From the NCBI GenBank assembly GCA_016717305.1, contig JADKFY010000011.1, positions 74,102-138,101 of the forward strand: a DNA stretch of 64,000 nucleotides, given 5' to 3'. The notes beneath the pieces are model-generated. The model was not told the origin of the DNA. It did no database searches and saw only the letters and a list, made by a program, of their open reading frames with translations. The translations under genes and the position numbers were made by a program. Each line of letters begins with the position of its first letter. Position 1 is the stretch's first letter. The stretch is from Flavobacteriales bacterium. Lineage in GTDB: Bacteria; Bacteroidota; Bacteroidia; Flavobacteriales_F; PHOS-HE28. Positions 38,950 to 49,473 of this stretch are shown here, piece by piece.

Positions 38950-39858
38950 TTACGGCTGTATCACCAGTCGCTCGGTATAGGTCTTGTCACCGGCGGTGAT
39001 GTTGACCATGTACATGCCACCGGCCAGATCACCTTGGAGGTCGATCACCGTGTTGAGGTAACCGTCCTGTACGGCGATCGTGCGAGCTGTAACGCGCTGT
39101 CCGCGCAGATCGTAGATGTCCACGCTTACGGTATTCACATCCGCGGCCACTTCACTCAGTGCAATGGTCACCAGGTCACCACGGTTCGGGTTGGGATACA
39201 TGGTAAGTGCCCCACCGTTCTGTGTTCCCATGCTGCTTGCGCCGCCACCTTGTGCAGTTTGGCAGTCGATGGTAACTGTACACATGCGGCCCCACTCCAC
39301 GATCTGTGCTGGGTAGCAAGCAGGGTTCGGGCTATCCACACACCATGTGGCACCACCATCCTTGCTCACACGTACATCCACTTCGTAGGTCTTGGTACAC
39401 TCCAAGGGAGGTGCGGTCGCGCTGGTCCAGGTCATGTACAATTCTGCACTGTTACGAGGAGGTAGTACGATACACACTTGCTCACCAGGGATCCGGAAGC
39501 GGAACTGGAACTTCAACGAAGTACCACCAGCCAATGGAGCAGGCTCGAACTGGGGTGGCTTGGCCACGATACGGTTGGCAAGTGAGTTCGTTCCACCGAA
39601 GGAGCGCGTAACACCACAGCTATAATCACTGGTGTTGGTGTTGTCATCCTGCAACCAGATCATTGGACAAGCTGCACGGGCAGCATCCATTTTCATCCTG
39701 CAAGTCGGTCCGAAAGCTTGGTTAAGACCGTTCACACGGCCACGTACGCGCACGTTCATCAATACACCCTCTGGGATGTGTGGTGTAAGCACGGTGTTGA
39801 ACCAGCCATGTATTTTCATGCGGCAGGCCCTGTTGGCAGCTTGCAGGGGAGAAGCCAT
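38950..39858 (-). CDS. Gene C fragment 4: end of shared module and T9SS sorting domain
   Basis: 302 codons: NRACRMKIHGWFNTVLTPHI, QFRFRIPGEQVCIVLPPR, YEVDVRVSKDGGATWCVDSP, then YPNPNRGDLVTIALSEVA to KTYTERLVIQP. It lacks only the first codons joined by the 39838 frameshift. Confidence 0.78.
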   Translation of the reverse strand: MASPLQAANRACRMKIHGWFNTVLTPHIPEGVLMNVRVRGRVNGLNQAFGPTCRMKMDAARAACPMIWLQDDNTNTSDYSCGVTRSFGGTNSLANRIVAKPPQFEPAPLAGGTSLKFQFRFRIPGEQVCIVLPPRNSAELYMTWTSATAPPLECTKTYEVDVRVSKDGGATWCVDSPNPACYPAQIVEWGRMCTVTIDCQTAQGGGASSMGTQNGGALTMYPNPNRGDLVTIALSEVAADVNTVSVDIYDLRGQRVTARTIAVQDGYLNTVIDLQGDLAGGMYMVNITAGDKTYTERLVIQP

Positions 39859-42800
39859 CGCTCACGTTGTGGGCGTGGAACCTGCGGAAGCTATAAGTGC
39901 CGTTCGGGTCGAAGATCCAGAACTCGTAACCGCTGTTGGCATCCTGCACAGAGTTGGCTCCATTCGGCACCCATTCCGCAGCAACCAATGGATCGGCGTG
40001 GCTGACAAGGTACTTGTACTGTACCCAATCCAGCTTGTCGCAGCTATGGTTGATCAGGTCCACGTTGCCCATTGGCAAGCAGAAGCTTTGTGGTCCGGAT
40101 ACGCTGCTTAGGCTGCCGCTGCTGAAGTTGTTGAAGTTGTCGATGATCCTACGACCACCGGAACCCGACTCACGCACTTGGTAACCGCCATTCACGAAGC
40201 CATCTCCACCGCTGTCGTACACGTTCAACTTGTAGCAACCTACGGGCAAGCAGCAGTTGGCCACTATCGGGGAGGTGATACCTCCAGGGTATGGAGGGAA
40301 GATGCCACCTTGGCAAACCACGGAACTTGTTCCTTCCACGAAGATCTCGAAGGAGGCTTCGTCACTGTTGGCATCGGTACGCAGATCAACTACAAAGTTC
40401 TCCGTGCAACCGACCAGAACACAGTTGCAATTCGCATCCAATACGCCAGGCGCTACACCAGGTCCTGGGTCAGAATCGCAACCCGAGCCGATCTGTCCGG
40501 AAACGTTCGGGCAGTTGTCCGCACAATCCGGCACACCATCCAGATCCGTATCGGTGGTGTTCACCGTGATCGTTGTGTTCGCTGTTCCTGGGCATGTGCC
40601 ACTGGAGGTGTAGAGGATGGTCTGGGTGCCCACACCTGGGTCAAAGACCTGGCTGCCCACTGGACCACTGACACCGGTACCGCTAAAGGTTCCACCAACA
40701 GGTGATCCTCCGTTCAACGCGATATCCGCGGCATCCAAGCCGCATGCTGGACCGTAATTGCCCGCGTTAACTGTAGGTGGAGGAGTAACGTTCAATGTAA
40801 CACTTCCTGAACTCGAGCAACCATTACCACCGGTAACTGTTACCGTATAAGGAGTAGTGGCCATTGCAGCTGTCACCGTCGGGTTGGCGATGGTGGTACT
40901 GTTCAAGTAGGTTGCAGGTGACCAAGAGTAGGACACTGCAGATGCACCGCCCGTAACGTTCACCGTGTAGTCCTCAGCCTCACCGTACGATGCAGTAACG
41001 CATGGATTCGGGCCTGAACTGAGCCACTCAAGCATAACGCGCATTCGGGTAGGACCATTTATGGCACCGACAGGTACGGTAACGTTCACCGTGTAAGGGC
41101 CAGGGGAACTGACGCTCGATGCAAGGATATAGGTCTCGCCCGCATCGTTCAATACACCGTTCTTGTTCCAGTCGATCCACGCGTAGATGTAATCGGATCC
41201 GTCCACGAACGCGGTCACTGAAAGTGCGTTGGTACCACCTGCCGTTACGTTGGCGACCTGTGCGGTATAGTCCACTGGTCCACCGGCGATGCCGCCCGTT
41301 GTGTTGTTGATACCTGCGTATGTTACGTTGGCTACATACTCATAGGTGACGCTGCCTATGCTGCTTGCGCAATAAGCCGATGGTCCAGGGACCACCACGT
41401 TCAGTTGGGCATTACCGCCTGCACAGACGCTGGAAGGTGTTGCCGTTACTGATGTGATGATCGGTGAAGGGTTCACCGTTACGGAGACGTTCCCTGAACT
41501 GGTGCAGTTCGCAATACTGGTGGTCGTGAACGTGTACACACCTGCACTCGCCGCACTTGCACCTGTTACGGTGGGTGACTGCGAGGTGCTCGTGAACCCG
41601 TTCGGACCGGTCCAGCTATACGTTGTGCCGATGTCCGTGGTCCCGGTCAATGTAAAGTCCGATCCATCGCAAGCAGGACTTGCAGTAGCACTTGCTGTTG
41701 GTGCAGGATTCACCTGTACATTCCTTGTAGCTGTTGCTTGGCCACCGCATGCATCCGTGATCAACACGCTCCATGTGCCGGCAATGGCCGCACTTTGGGT
41801 CTGGTTGGTTCCGGCCGCAACCGCGTTCGGGTTCGTCCATGCGTAGTTGTAAGGACCTCCACCACCGGTGGGGTTGGCCGTCAACACAACAGGTACGGCT
41901 CCGCAAACGGATGCCACAGCAGGTGTGATGTTGGCTTGGCCCGCGATCAAGGCCGGGTTAGCAACGATAGTGATCGGCTCCGTCGCAAAGCAACCTGTTA
42001 CCGGATTGGTCGCAGTGGCCACCAAGGGGTAGCTACCCGCCGATACTGGTCCGAAAACAGGGTTCGAAATGGAAGCATTGCTCAAGTTCCCTGAGGGGCT
42101 CCAAGAGATGGCGTACGAATTCGGAGTGAAGCGGTAAGCATCATTCGTGGCGGTCCATGAGGCGGAATTCCGGCCTGGAACAGCTTCGGCGAGTGTGCCG
42201 TTCGCATTCTCCACACCTTGGGTAGCAGCTTGTCCCGTGGCATCGATACCTGTGCTGTGGATCTCGATCACACCGGTTTGGTAGATGATGATCTGACCGG
42301 TCACCAAGCCAGGTCCATTCACGTAGAACGGCACAGCGTTGAAGCTTACCACAAAACGGTTCGGTGACGTTAGGTTGAAGTAACTGATCGAACCACCGCT
42401 AGCCACGTTCAGATCCTCCCAAGCCAGTGCGATCACATTATTGACATCCGCCGCCCTGGGTATGAACTGTTCACCAGAGCAGCAACCGCTTCCGGTGCTG
42501 GTGAAGGATACGAAACCGTTACAGCTGATGTTCAAGGTCGTATAACTGTTCCCGTAGAATGGGAAGGTGAACCCGATCGGAATGTTCAATGATACCCCAT
42601 CATCCGACTGCGAAGGTGCGGGAATGTTCGTTCCGGTCACCGGTGCATGCGTGATCGCTGCTACCGTGAAGCCCGAGGCTGGTGCAAGCACTTGCAATTG
42701 GCTGGTCGCGCTGTTCTCACAGATCGGGTTCGGTGTAGCCGAAATGCTGGTGATCACTGGTGTGACACCCACGGTTACGGATACCGTGCCGGATGAAGAA

Positions 42801-45800
42801 CATGTAGCCAACGTGGAGGTGAAGGAATAAAGTCCGCTCATGGCCAACGTGGCGTTCGCCCGGCTCGGGTTCTGCTCTGTGCTTGTGAAGCCACCAGGCC
42901 CTGTCCAGCTAAAGGTCGTTCCTACATCCGTGGTACCCAGGAGGTTCAACGTTCCACCTACACATGAGGGTAGAGCAAAACTGGGCACAGCCGTTGGAGC
43001 AGTGTTCTTCACAAAGGAGAACACCGGTGTTTGCGTTGTACCAAAGCTGGTACAGGTAACATCCACCACCAATTGCCAGGTTCCAGCAGGGATAGCCGCA
43101 GTGGGCTGTCCTAAGCTGGTGCCGAGCATATTCAGGGTCGGGTTGCCAACCGGTCCGTAGTACCACTGGTAGGTGATGCCAGTGCCGGTGGTCTGACCTT
43201 GGATGTTCAAGGAATGGGCCACATTGGAACAGACAGGAGATGTACCGGTGATGGTACCTGGGGTTGGTGGAGCCGAGCAAGGTGCACATGGCGTCATGCC
43301 GGTCTTGCCCTGGACCCAGTTCGAGGTAGGTCCGACCAAAGCAAAGTTGTTCAGCGTGCCATTGTTCGCGTTCCCGGAGATATCGAACAAGGTCGTCAAG
43401 CCGGTATTAACTCCGCTGTCCGTGCCTTGGTTGAATTGATAGTATGCGGCCAATCCGGCTTCTCCACCGCAGAACTGCTGGTTCTGGTTGGCAGCAATGT
43501 TGGCTGGTGACAATACGGTGTTCCAGATACGGACCTCATCGATCTTACCGGGGAAGTTCCGTGTTCCAACACCTGCACCATAATCACCGATCATCAACTG
43601 GTTGGTGGAGTTGCCGAGGCTGGCAGGACCAGCTGAGGTTCCAACTTGCACGCCATTCACGAAGATCAGCTTATTGATGCCATCGTACGTGGCTGCTACG
43701 TGCTGCCAAGTGTTCAAGGTCAAAGCGTTGGTCGCGCTGAGCACCTCGATGATCGTGTATCCGCTACCCACTGCGAAGCTCAACTGATCAGCGCCGCCAC
43801 AATGCAGTGCATAGCCCACGTTCGGTCCTTCCTTGTTAATGATGCTTCCTTCGAAGGAGTTCGCCCGGAATGAAGTAGGATAGATCCATGCTTCCAACGT
43901 AAGAGCGGTTCCTGTAATGCTGACCGATGGAGCGGTACCGCATTCTACACGGTCGTTCGTTCCATCGAAGCTCAAAGCGTTCTGGCCATTGAACGATGCT
44001 GGTGGAGCACTCACGCAGAAATTGAATGTACTGCTCACCGCATTGCCGTTGGTATTGTAAGCACGAACGAGGATGGTCTCACCGATCGTAAGGCCTACGA
44101 GGTTCAAGGTGCCTGTAGTGCTGCAACCAAAATCCAAAGGCACTGGTGCGGCACACGTTCCGCGGAAGGCTGCCAAGGTCATCGCTGTTGTTCCGGGGAA
44201 CACGTTCTGCAATTGCACACGGTGAACAACAGCGGTGGTAACGAACCGGTACCAGAGGTCGCGGTTCGGTATGCCTCCACAATTATTCGTTATGCCAGGA
44301 GTGGCCGTTGCCGTACCCAAAGCACCAGGCACCACTTGTGCACAGGTGTAGTTCGGATTCACCGGAGCTGAACGAGCCTGGCAGGGTTCGTCGTTCGGGC
44401 AAGCTGATACGGATACAGTGATCGGTGTAAGGATCTTGTTGCACGCGGTGGAATCGGAATGGCCGATGGTCACGTTCACAACAGTGCCCAAGGGGTAAGG
44501 ACCGAGCACGGTGCTGGTGAAAATGGGTACGTTCAGCAACGTGTCCGGAGCAGCTGGTGATACTTGGTAATAGATGTTCACATCACCCGTGCTGCCATCT
44601 CCACTGCTGTAGGGGAACACATCGATGCTGAAGTTACCGTTCGCGCAATCCACCAACGGACTGGCAAATGCATCAGGCTGGAGGCAGCCAGGAGTGCATT
44701 GAACGGTCCATGCGATAGGGTTATTTAGAAATGCACCGTCGGCGCAGCTGGTCGTATCGTTCGAGAGGATCTTAAAGAAGATCGAATCGCCCGAGGAGAC
44801 AAAGCTCGCTCCACCGATGTTACCTCCGAAGTTACCGCCGCCCAAGCTCGGATAGGAACTGTTGGCACCATCGTAGATGTTCACCGCATCATTCAGGCCG
44901 ATGGTACCTTGACTGAAATTCAACGTGATCGTTTCGCCTGAAACCGGGGTCACATAGAAATAGGTCCGTGTTTCATTGTTCCGGTAACAGTGACTGTCGC
45001 TGGTCGTGGAACCGCAGCTCAGCACGATCGCACAACCCGAATAGTAGGTGCCCAACACTTGGTTACATGCCGAGTTGCTCTCATGCAACAAGGTCACCTC
45101 CACTTCGTCCGTGGCAGCGAAGGGTCCCAGATCGGGCACCAATTGGCCAACGGGAAGTCCCGTTATCGGTGAACCGGCACCGGGAACACCATTCACGGTC
45201 CAGCTCACTCCAGCTGTGCTGGCCGTACCGGTACTCGTAATGTCCACTGACACACTGAATTGGTTATTGCCACAATCTGGCACTACCGCTGCAGTGGCGG
45301 CTGGTGGAGGGTCGACCAGAACGGTGACGCTGCTTGGCACGGAGCACCCGCCAATGCTTGCCGTTACGGTGAAGTTGGTCTGAACGACCACATTGCTCGC
45401 CACAGGATTTGCAAGTGTTGGATCGTTCAGCAAGCCGGCATTGTCCCAGAGATAAGTAGGAGCATTAGGGGTGAACCTGTACGCATCGTTCGTGGCTGTC
45501 CATACGGTACCGTTGCGTCCTGGCGCGGCGATAGCCGAAGTACCTGTGGCATTCTCCAATCCTTGGGTCTGGTTGCTTCCATCTGAAGCGCCCGAGGTGT
45601 TGTGCATCTCGATCGTTCCATCCGTGTAGAGGATAATTTGGGCGGTAATAGGCGTACCACCACCACCTAAATGGGGCACAGCATTGAAGTTCACCACGAA
45701 GCGGTTCGGGCTTGTCAGGTTGAAGTACGTGATCTGGCCAGCAGCGGCGGTCAGGTCATTCCAAGCTAAGGCGACCAAATTGTTCGGTGTGTTGACATCA

Positions 45801-45874
45801 GGCAGTAATTGACCGGAGCAACATCCATTTCCAGATCCCGCATCGAAGGAGATGAACCCGTTCGTGCTGATCAC
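39722..45874 (-). CDS. Gene C fragment 3: nidogen-like, CUB-like, LamG, GEVED and shared modules
   Basis: 2050 codons. Two nidogen-like modules (LPDVNTPNNLVALAWNDLTA near 45780 and a second near 42450), a CUB-like module (CYRNNETRTYFYVTPVSGET, 44680-45000), and a LamG domain (ALSFDGTNDRVECGTA, LTLEAWIYPTSF, KIDEVRIWNTVLS; 43420-43970). A GEVED domain (YIYAWIDWNKNGVLNDAGET, 40960-41380), one DTDLDGVPDCADNCPN repeat, then the shared module from 40410. The start codon is internal; the frame is lost at 39838. Confidence 0.8.
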   Translation of the reverse strand: MISTNGFISFDAGSGNGCCSGQLLPDVNTPNNLVALAWNDLTAAAGQITYFNLTSPNRFVVNFNAVPHLGGGGTPITAQIILYTDGTIEMHNTSGASDGSNQTQGLENATGTSAIAAPGRNGTVWTATNDAYRFTPNAPTYLWDNAGLLNDPTLANPVASNVVVQTNFTVTASIGGCSVPSSVTVLVDPPPAATAAVVPDCGNNQFSVSVDITSTGTASTAGVSWTVNGVPGAGSPITGLPVGQLVPDLGPFAATDEVEVTLLHESNSACNQVLGTYYSGCAIVLSCGSTTSDSHCYRNNETRTYFYVTPVSGETITLNFSQGTIGLNDAVNIYDGANSSYPSLGGGNFGGNIGGASFVSSGDSIFFKILSNDTTSCADGAFLNNPIAWTVQCTPGCLQPDAFASPLVDCANGNFSIDVFPYSSGDGSTGDVNIYYQVSPAAPDTLLNVPIFTSTVLGPYPLGTVVNVTIGHSDSTACNKILTPITVSVSACPNDEPCQARSAPVNPNYTCAQVVPGALGTATATPGITNNCGGIPNRDLWYRFVTTAVVHRVQLQNVFPGTTAMTLAAFRGTCAAPVPLDFGCSTTGTLNLVGLTIGETILVRAYNTNGNAVSSTFNFCVSAPPASFNGQNALSFDGTNDRVECGTAPSVSITGTALTLEAWIYPTSFRANSFEGSIINKEGPNVGYALHCGGADQLSFAVGSGYTIIEVLSATNALTLNTWQHVAATYDGINKLIFVNGVQVGTSAGPASLGNSTNQLMIGDYGAGVGTRNFPGKIDEVRIWNTVLSPANIAANQNQQFCGGEAGLAAYYQFNQGTDSGVNTGLTTLFDISGNANNGTLNNFALVGPTSNWVQGKTGMTPCAPCSAPPTPGTITGTSPVCSNVAHSLNIQGQTTGTGITYQWYYGPVGNPTLNMLGTSLGQPTAAIPAGTWQLVVDVTCTSFGTTQTPVFSFVKNTAPTAVPSFALPSCVGGTLNLLGTTDVGTTFSWTGPGGFTSTEQNPSRANATLAMSGLYSFTSTLATCSSSGTVSVTVGVTPVITSISATPNPICENSATSQLQVLAPASGFTVAAITHAPVTGTNIPAPSQSDDGVSLNIPIGFTFPFYGNSYTTLNISCNGFVSFTSTGSGCCSGEQFIPRAADVNNVIALAWEDLNVASGGSISYFNLTSPNRFVVSFNAVPFYVNGPGLVTGQIIIYQTGVIEIHSTGIDATGQAATQGVENANGTLAEAVPGRNSASWTATNDAYRFTPNSYAISWSPSGNLSNASISNPVFGPVSAGSYPLVATATNPVTGCFATEPITIVANPALIAGQANITPAVASVCGAVPVVLTANPTGGGGPYNYAWTNPNAVAAGTNQTQSAAIAGTWSVLITDACGGQATATRNVQVNPAPTASATASPACDGSDFTLTGTTDIGTTYSWTGPNGFTSTSQSPTVTGASAASAGVYTFTTTSIANCTSSGNVSVTVNPSPIITSVTATPSSVCAGGNAQLNVVVPGPSAYCASSIGSVTYEYVANVTYAGINNTTGGIAGGPVDYTAQVANVTAGGTNALSVTAFVDGSDYIYAWIDWNKNGVLNDAGETYILASSVSSPGPYTVNVTVPVGAINGPTRMRVMLEWLSSGPNPCVTASYGEAEDYTVNVTGGASAVSYSWSPATYLNSTTIANPTVTAAMATTPYTVTVTGGNGCSSSGSVTLNVTPPPTVNAGNYGPACGLDAADIALNGGSPVGGTFSGTGVSGPVGSQVFDPGVGTQTILYTSSGTCPGTANTTITVNTTDTDLDGVPDCADNCPNVSGQIGSGCDSDPGPGVAPGVLDANCNCVLVGCTENFVVDLRTDANSDEASFEIFVEGTSSVVCQGGIFPPYPGGITSPIVANCCLPVGCYKLNVYDSGGDGFVNGGYQVRESGSGGRRIIDNFNNFSSGSLSSVSGPQSFCLPMGNVDLINHSCDKLDWVQYKYLVSHADPLVAAEWVPNGANSVQDANSGYEFWIFDPNGTYSFRRFHAHNVSDGFSPASCQQGLPHENTWLVQHRAYTTHPRGCIDERARTWPCERS

Positions 45875-47355
45875 GGCATTGGTATAAGCCGCACCATAGA
45901 ATGTGAATGGAAACCGATGGGCACGGACAAAGTCGCATCATCACCTGATGGACCTGCGGTTCCTGAACCAGAAACCGGCGCAAAGGATGCAGTTGCAACC
46001 GAGTATCCAGGTACAGTGGCAGATACGCTCAGCTGGGTCGAGCCTCCAGCACAGATCTGATCAGGTATTGCACTTGCAGTTGCAGTGATCGTGGGGGCCA
46101 CGTTCACCACGGCATTTGTTGTTCCAGGGGCCGATGCACAGCCGTTTTCCGTAGCCACCAAGGAATAGGTGCCGCCGGCAGCTGGAGTGGCACCAGTTAT
46201 CACCGGGTTCTGCTGGGTACTCGTGAATCCGTTCGGACCCGTCCACGCAAAGGTGGTTCCACCGCCACCGCTGGTGGTTCCGGTCAGTTGCAGATCTTGG
46301 CCGGAACAGATGGTGCCAGCCGTTGGCGAAACGGTCGGAGTGGTGTAGATCGTTATTACCACCGTGCCCGACGTAGTAGTCGCAGGACCATTGGTACAAG
46401 TGACCACGCACTGATAGGTGGTCGTTGCCGTCACATTCGTAACCGTGATCTCACGAGCGTCTGTTCCAATATTCGTCCATGGAGCACCACCGGTGGTGCT
46501 GGATTGCCACTGGTAGGAATAGTTGTTCTCGAACGGAAGGTTAGGCAATGAAAGTGTAGCAGTGGTCACACTACCACAACCGGAAGCGACTGTGCTTGCT
46601 GGAGATCCAGGTACAGGAGTTCCAGCGCAGGGGGCGCCCGCGCATGATCCGGAGTAGCTTACGTTCAACTCAAATCCGGAAAATGTGCCCGAAACGTCCG
46701 ATGTGAATCGGACCGTCAATGTCTCACCGGGATTACCCACGTAGTTCACAGCTCCAGAGCTGTTCACATCGAGATAGACCGTTCCGCCTATCCCCGATCC
46801 CGAATAAATATACAAGTGGTCGCAGCAGGTCTCCATGACCCGTGTTCCGGAAATCGTAATGATCCCGGCGTTCCCCGCATCAAGGACCGTGTAACCGTCG
46901 GCGTAATTCGCATAGTCTCCGGCACCCGCATGGTCCAGCAGAACGACGTCAGTTCCGCATGCCACTGTATTGCTGCCCGTGAATGGGACCAACTGTGATT
47001 GTAATACTGAAACGGCCAGAACATTGCTGGTGGTGCTGTTCGCGCCGCAGGTAACAATGCAACGGTATTGGGTATTCTGTGTGGGGCTCGGCGAATAGGT
47101 AGGGTTGGTCGAAGGTGCATTGCCCCATCCACCACCGTTGATATTCTCCTCCCACTGGTAGGTAACGCCGGATCCTACTGTCACGGTCTGTAAACTAAGG
47201 TTGATCTGCGAGCCGCTGAAGGTGGTGGTGGGTCCAGGTTTCTGCAGGTAACAGCACAAGGGCTGCTCGCCGCGACCGTAAGAAGTTTCAGCGGTACCAC
47301 GCCATGCGCCGAGACACCACCCGTTGATGTGCGCCGCGGCTACGAAACGCACCAA
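45871..47355 (-). CDS. Gene C fragment 2: second CUB-type module, Ig-like units, start of nidogen-like module
   Basis: Sense begins at about 47240 (PGPTTTFSGSQINLSLQTVT). It repeats the Ig-like plus CUB arrangement of fragment 1 (VLLDHAGAGDYANYADGYTV), then an Ig-like unit with WTGPNGFTSTQQNPVITG. It ends LSVPIGFHSHSMVRLIPMP because one C is missing at 45909-45910. Confidence 0.7.
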   Translation of the reverse strand: MVRFVAAAHINGWCLGAWRGTAETSYGRGEQPLCCYLQKPGPTTTFSGSQINLSLQTVTVGSGVTYQWEENINGGGWGNAPSTNPTYSPSPTQNTQYRCIVTCGANSTTSNVLAVSVLQSQLVPFTGSNTVACGTDVVLLDHAGAGDYANYADGYTVLDAGNAGIITISGTRVMETCCDHLYIYSGSGIGGTVYLDVNSSGAVNYVGNPGETLTVRFTSDVSGTFSGFELNVSYSGSCAGAPCAGTPVPGSPASTVASGCGSVTTATLSLPNLPFENNYSYQWQSSTTGGAPWTNIGTDAREITVTNVTATTTYQCVVTCTNGPATTTSGTVVITIYTTPTVSPTAGTICSGQDLQLTGTTSGGGGTTFAWTGPNGFTSTQQNPVITGATPAAGGTYSLVATENGCASAPGTTNAVVNVAPTITATASAIPDQICAGGSTQLSVSATVPGYSVATASFAPVSGSGTAGPSGDDATLSVPIGFHSHSMVRLIPMP

Positions 47356-47726
47356 CCCAACGTGGCATTCAACGGAACGGACGTCGATCGTTCCGGTAAA
47401 GCCTGTGGTATTGGGCTGGAACCACGCTTCGCCGTTGTTGTTCCAATCGAACCACAGAAACGACGCACCGCCGTAAATGCATCATTGTGGTCACCGCGAT
47501 CGGATAAGTCGAACCCAAGGTCCCCGACTTCAGCGTACCGATTGGGTACCAAGCCGCCGTTGAGGGTACCGACCACTGTAGGGCCCCCCATTGTTGGACA
47601 CCACGCAGTAAGGAAGGCATTGACATCCAGTTTCCACGCCCACCAGGATCGGTGTGCTTACCCCCGAGGAGGTACAGTCACCGTACAGTACTTGGCACTG
47701 GTCTGGCCGCTATTTGGTTTGCGGTC

Positions 47727-49172
47727 CTAATGCGGTAGTTCACCGTGAAGTTCACCCGCGCTTTCATGGGACACCAGAACCGCCGTGTTCTGCAAACTGA
47801 GGGTGAAGTTCGCCCCGGAGCATGCTGACGCTGTAGAAGAGATTGTGTTGCCGGGGGCTGGGGTTCCTGAACAAGCATTGCTGAAGCAAGCACCCGTGTA
47901 GGATACGTTCAGCTGAAATCCGGTGTATTCTACCGAACCGTCCGAAGTGAATTGGACCGTCAAGGTTTGCCCAGGGAGTCCCACGTAGTTCACCGAGCCG
48001 GGTCCGGTATATGTGTTGAGCAAGGTTCCACCGGTTCCTGTTCCAGAGTAGATCCGGATGTAGTCATAGTTGCTCTCCGTGTCATAGGTTCCCGAGATCG
48101 AAATGACCCCTTCGGCCCCAGCATCGAGGACCGTATATCCATTGGCATTCGAAGAATAGTTCCCGTTACCCGCATGGTCCAATAGAACGAGATCGGTTCC
48201 GCATGCCACGGTGCTGAAACCAGTGAATGGTACATTTTGGGATGCTACGACGGCAACGGAAAGCACGTTGCTGGTGGTGCTGTTCGAGGCACAGGTTACA
48301 ATGCAACGGTATTGTGTATTCTGGGTGGGGCTCGGTGAATAGGTGGATGAGGTGGATGGCGCATTGCCCCAACCGCCTCCATTGATGTTCTGCTCCCACT
48401 GATAGGTAACACCCGATCCTGTCGTGACGTTCTGTAGACCGAGGTTGATCGTGGAGCCGCTCAAAGTGGAGGCAGGTCCGGTGGTGTTGCCCGGGGCAGG
48501 GATACCCGCGCAAGGGGCTCCGCCGGAATAACCGAGCTGGATATTCGGACGGCTGGCAGTTACGGCGAGATTACCAGTGGGTGGGCTATTGTCCGCAACC
48601 ACTAAAGCATGATTACCTGTTGATGCGGTATACTGAACGCTTGGGGCAGCACTGCCACCGGCTCCGCCGCCTCCGATATTGCTCTCGACCATCACAACCA
48701 GATTCTGACCTGCGTAGTTGAACGGAGCAGAAAGCGTAAAGGTGTTCCATGTATTGGCGACGGGAGTGAACGAGCCCGTATACACCTGTGTGGCGCCTGT
48801 GATCATAGTGGACCATGGGATCGCTGTCAAAGGCGATGCGGTTCCGGTCTTCAGGTAGATCACTACCGGACGTGCTGGACCTGTAACGGTGCAATACCAC
48901 GACACCGTCGTGATGTTACTGCCCGCCACGGCAGACATCTCTGTAGTGGTGTATAGCGCTGCTGACCGCTCATAACCATAGAAGGAACCCAACGGATAGC
49001 GCTGGGTAAGTGTACCCGCTCCGATCGTCACGGTTTGCGCAACGGCCGTTGAGGGGATCAACGACAATGCACCCAGTAGGATCGTTCCGACCAAAAGGAA
49101 CGTACGCCACCACGGTGCGCTGCGCGTTGGTAAATGGTTCGTGTTGACCGAACTAGGGTAAGAGAGCTTCAT
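47727..49172 (-). CDS. Gene C fragment 1: signal peptide, N-terminal domain and first CUB-type module
   Basis: Begins at ATG 49172 (49238 is possible). The export segment WWRTFLLVGTILLGALSLIP ends at STAVAQ. QTVTIGAGTLTQRYPLGSFY is shared with gene D. An Ig-like unit (GVTYQWEQNINGGGWGNAPS) and a CUB-type module (VLLDHAGNGNYSSNANGYTV, then RIYSGTGTGGTLLNTY) follow. The frame degenerates after ANFTLSLQN. Confidence 0.72.
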   Translation of the reverse strand: MKLSYPSSVNTNHLPTRSAPWWRTFLLVGTILLGALSLIPSTAVAQTVTIGAGTLTQRYPLGSFYGYERSAALYTTTEMSAVAGSNITTVSWYCTVTGPARPVVIYLKTGTASPLTAIPWSTMITGATQVYTGSFTPVANTWNTFTLSAPFNYAGQNLVVMVESNIGGGGAGGSAAPSVQYTASTGNHALVVADNSPPTGNLAVTASRPNIQLGYSGGAPCAGIPAPGNTTGPASTLSGSTINLGLQNVTTGSGVTYQWEQNINGGGWGNAPSTSSTYSPSPTQNTQYRCIVTCASNSTTSNVLSVAVVASQNVPFTGFSTVACGTDLVLLDHAGNGNYSSNANGYTVLDAGAEGVISISGTYDTESNYDYIRIYSGTGTGGTLLNTYTGPGSVNYVGLPGQTLTVQFTSDGSVEYTGFQLNVSYTGACFSNACSGTPAPGNTISSTASACSGANFTLSLQNTAVLVSHESAGELHGELPH

Positions 49173-49245
49173 GTTGAACGGGTTTTGGTTTTGAAAGGGA
49201 GCAGGGTATGTTTTCGGAAGGCTTGTCGAGAACTTCATGAATTGG

Positions 49246-49473
49246 TCAGAAGTAAACAGATCTTGCAAGTACAACAGTGGTCCAATAGTTGCTGTCAAAG
49301 GCACAGCTAGCTTCGACGAACGGAGAGTAATTTGTCATGGAGCGGCCCACGTATAGAGAACTTAAACACACTACAGCGATCATATTTTTATCAACAAGAG
49401 GCAACCAATACACATTCCCACGTACCTCACTTTTATTCATCACTTCCACACTCGAAGAAGGTGAAATATCCAC
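49246..49473 (-). CDS. Doubtful small ORF in the AT-rich gap between genes C and D
   Basis: Not recognised. From GTG 49473 it reads MDISPSSSVEVMNKSEVRGN and continues with alternating hydrophobic residues to the stop at 49246; sense-looking sequence (TIIGEIKGSWIAYRVV) continues upstream in frame to about 49550 without a start. Composition is more AT-rich than the neighbours. It could be a remnant gene. The rest of the 722-base gap (49173-49894) shows nothing except the gene D terminator. Confidence 0.25.
   Translation of the reverse strand: MDISPSSSVEVMNKSEVRGNVYWLPLVDKNMIAVVCLSSLYVGRSMTNYSPFVEASCAFDSNYWTTVVLARSVYF

Larger units (their letters stand above)
38950..49172 (-). pseudogene. T9SS cargo gene C, whole locus (frameshifted, ~3400 codons)
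   Basis: Repaired, this would be one protein of about 3400 residues running from ATG 49172 to TAA 38950. Indels are visible at 39838 (an extra base in the SPASANRAC codons) and 45909-45910 (a missing C in IGFPFTFYG), and a badly scrambled linker lies at about 47330-47730. Order from the N-terminus: signal peptide; a N-terminal domain shared with gene D; two CUB-type modules; two nidogen-like modules; a CUB-like module; LamG; GEVED; Ig-like modules; calcium-type repeat; shared array module; sorting domain. Size and content suggest a cell-surface adhesin or matrix fibre; no enzyme motif was seen. Confidence 0.72.
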
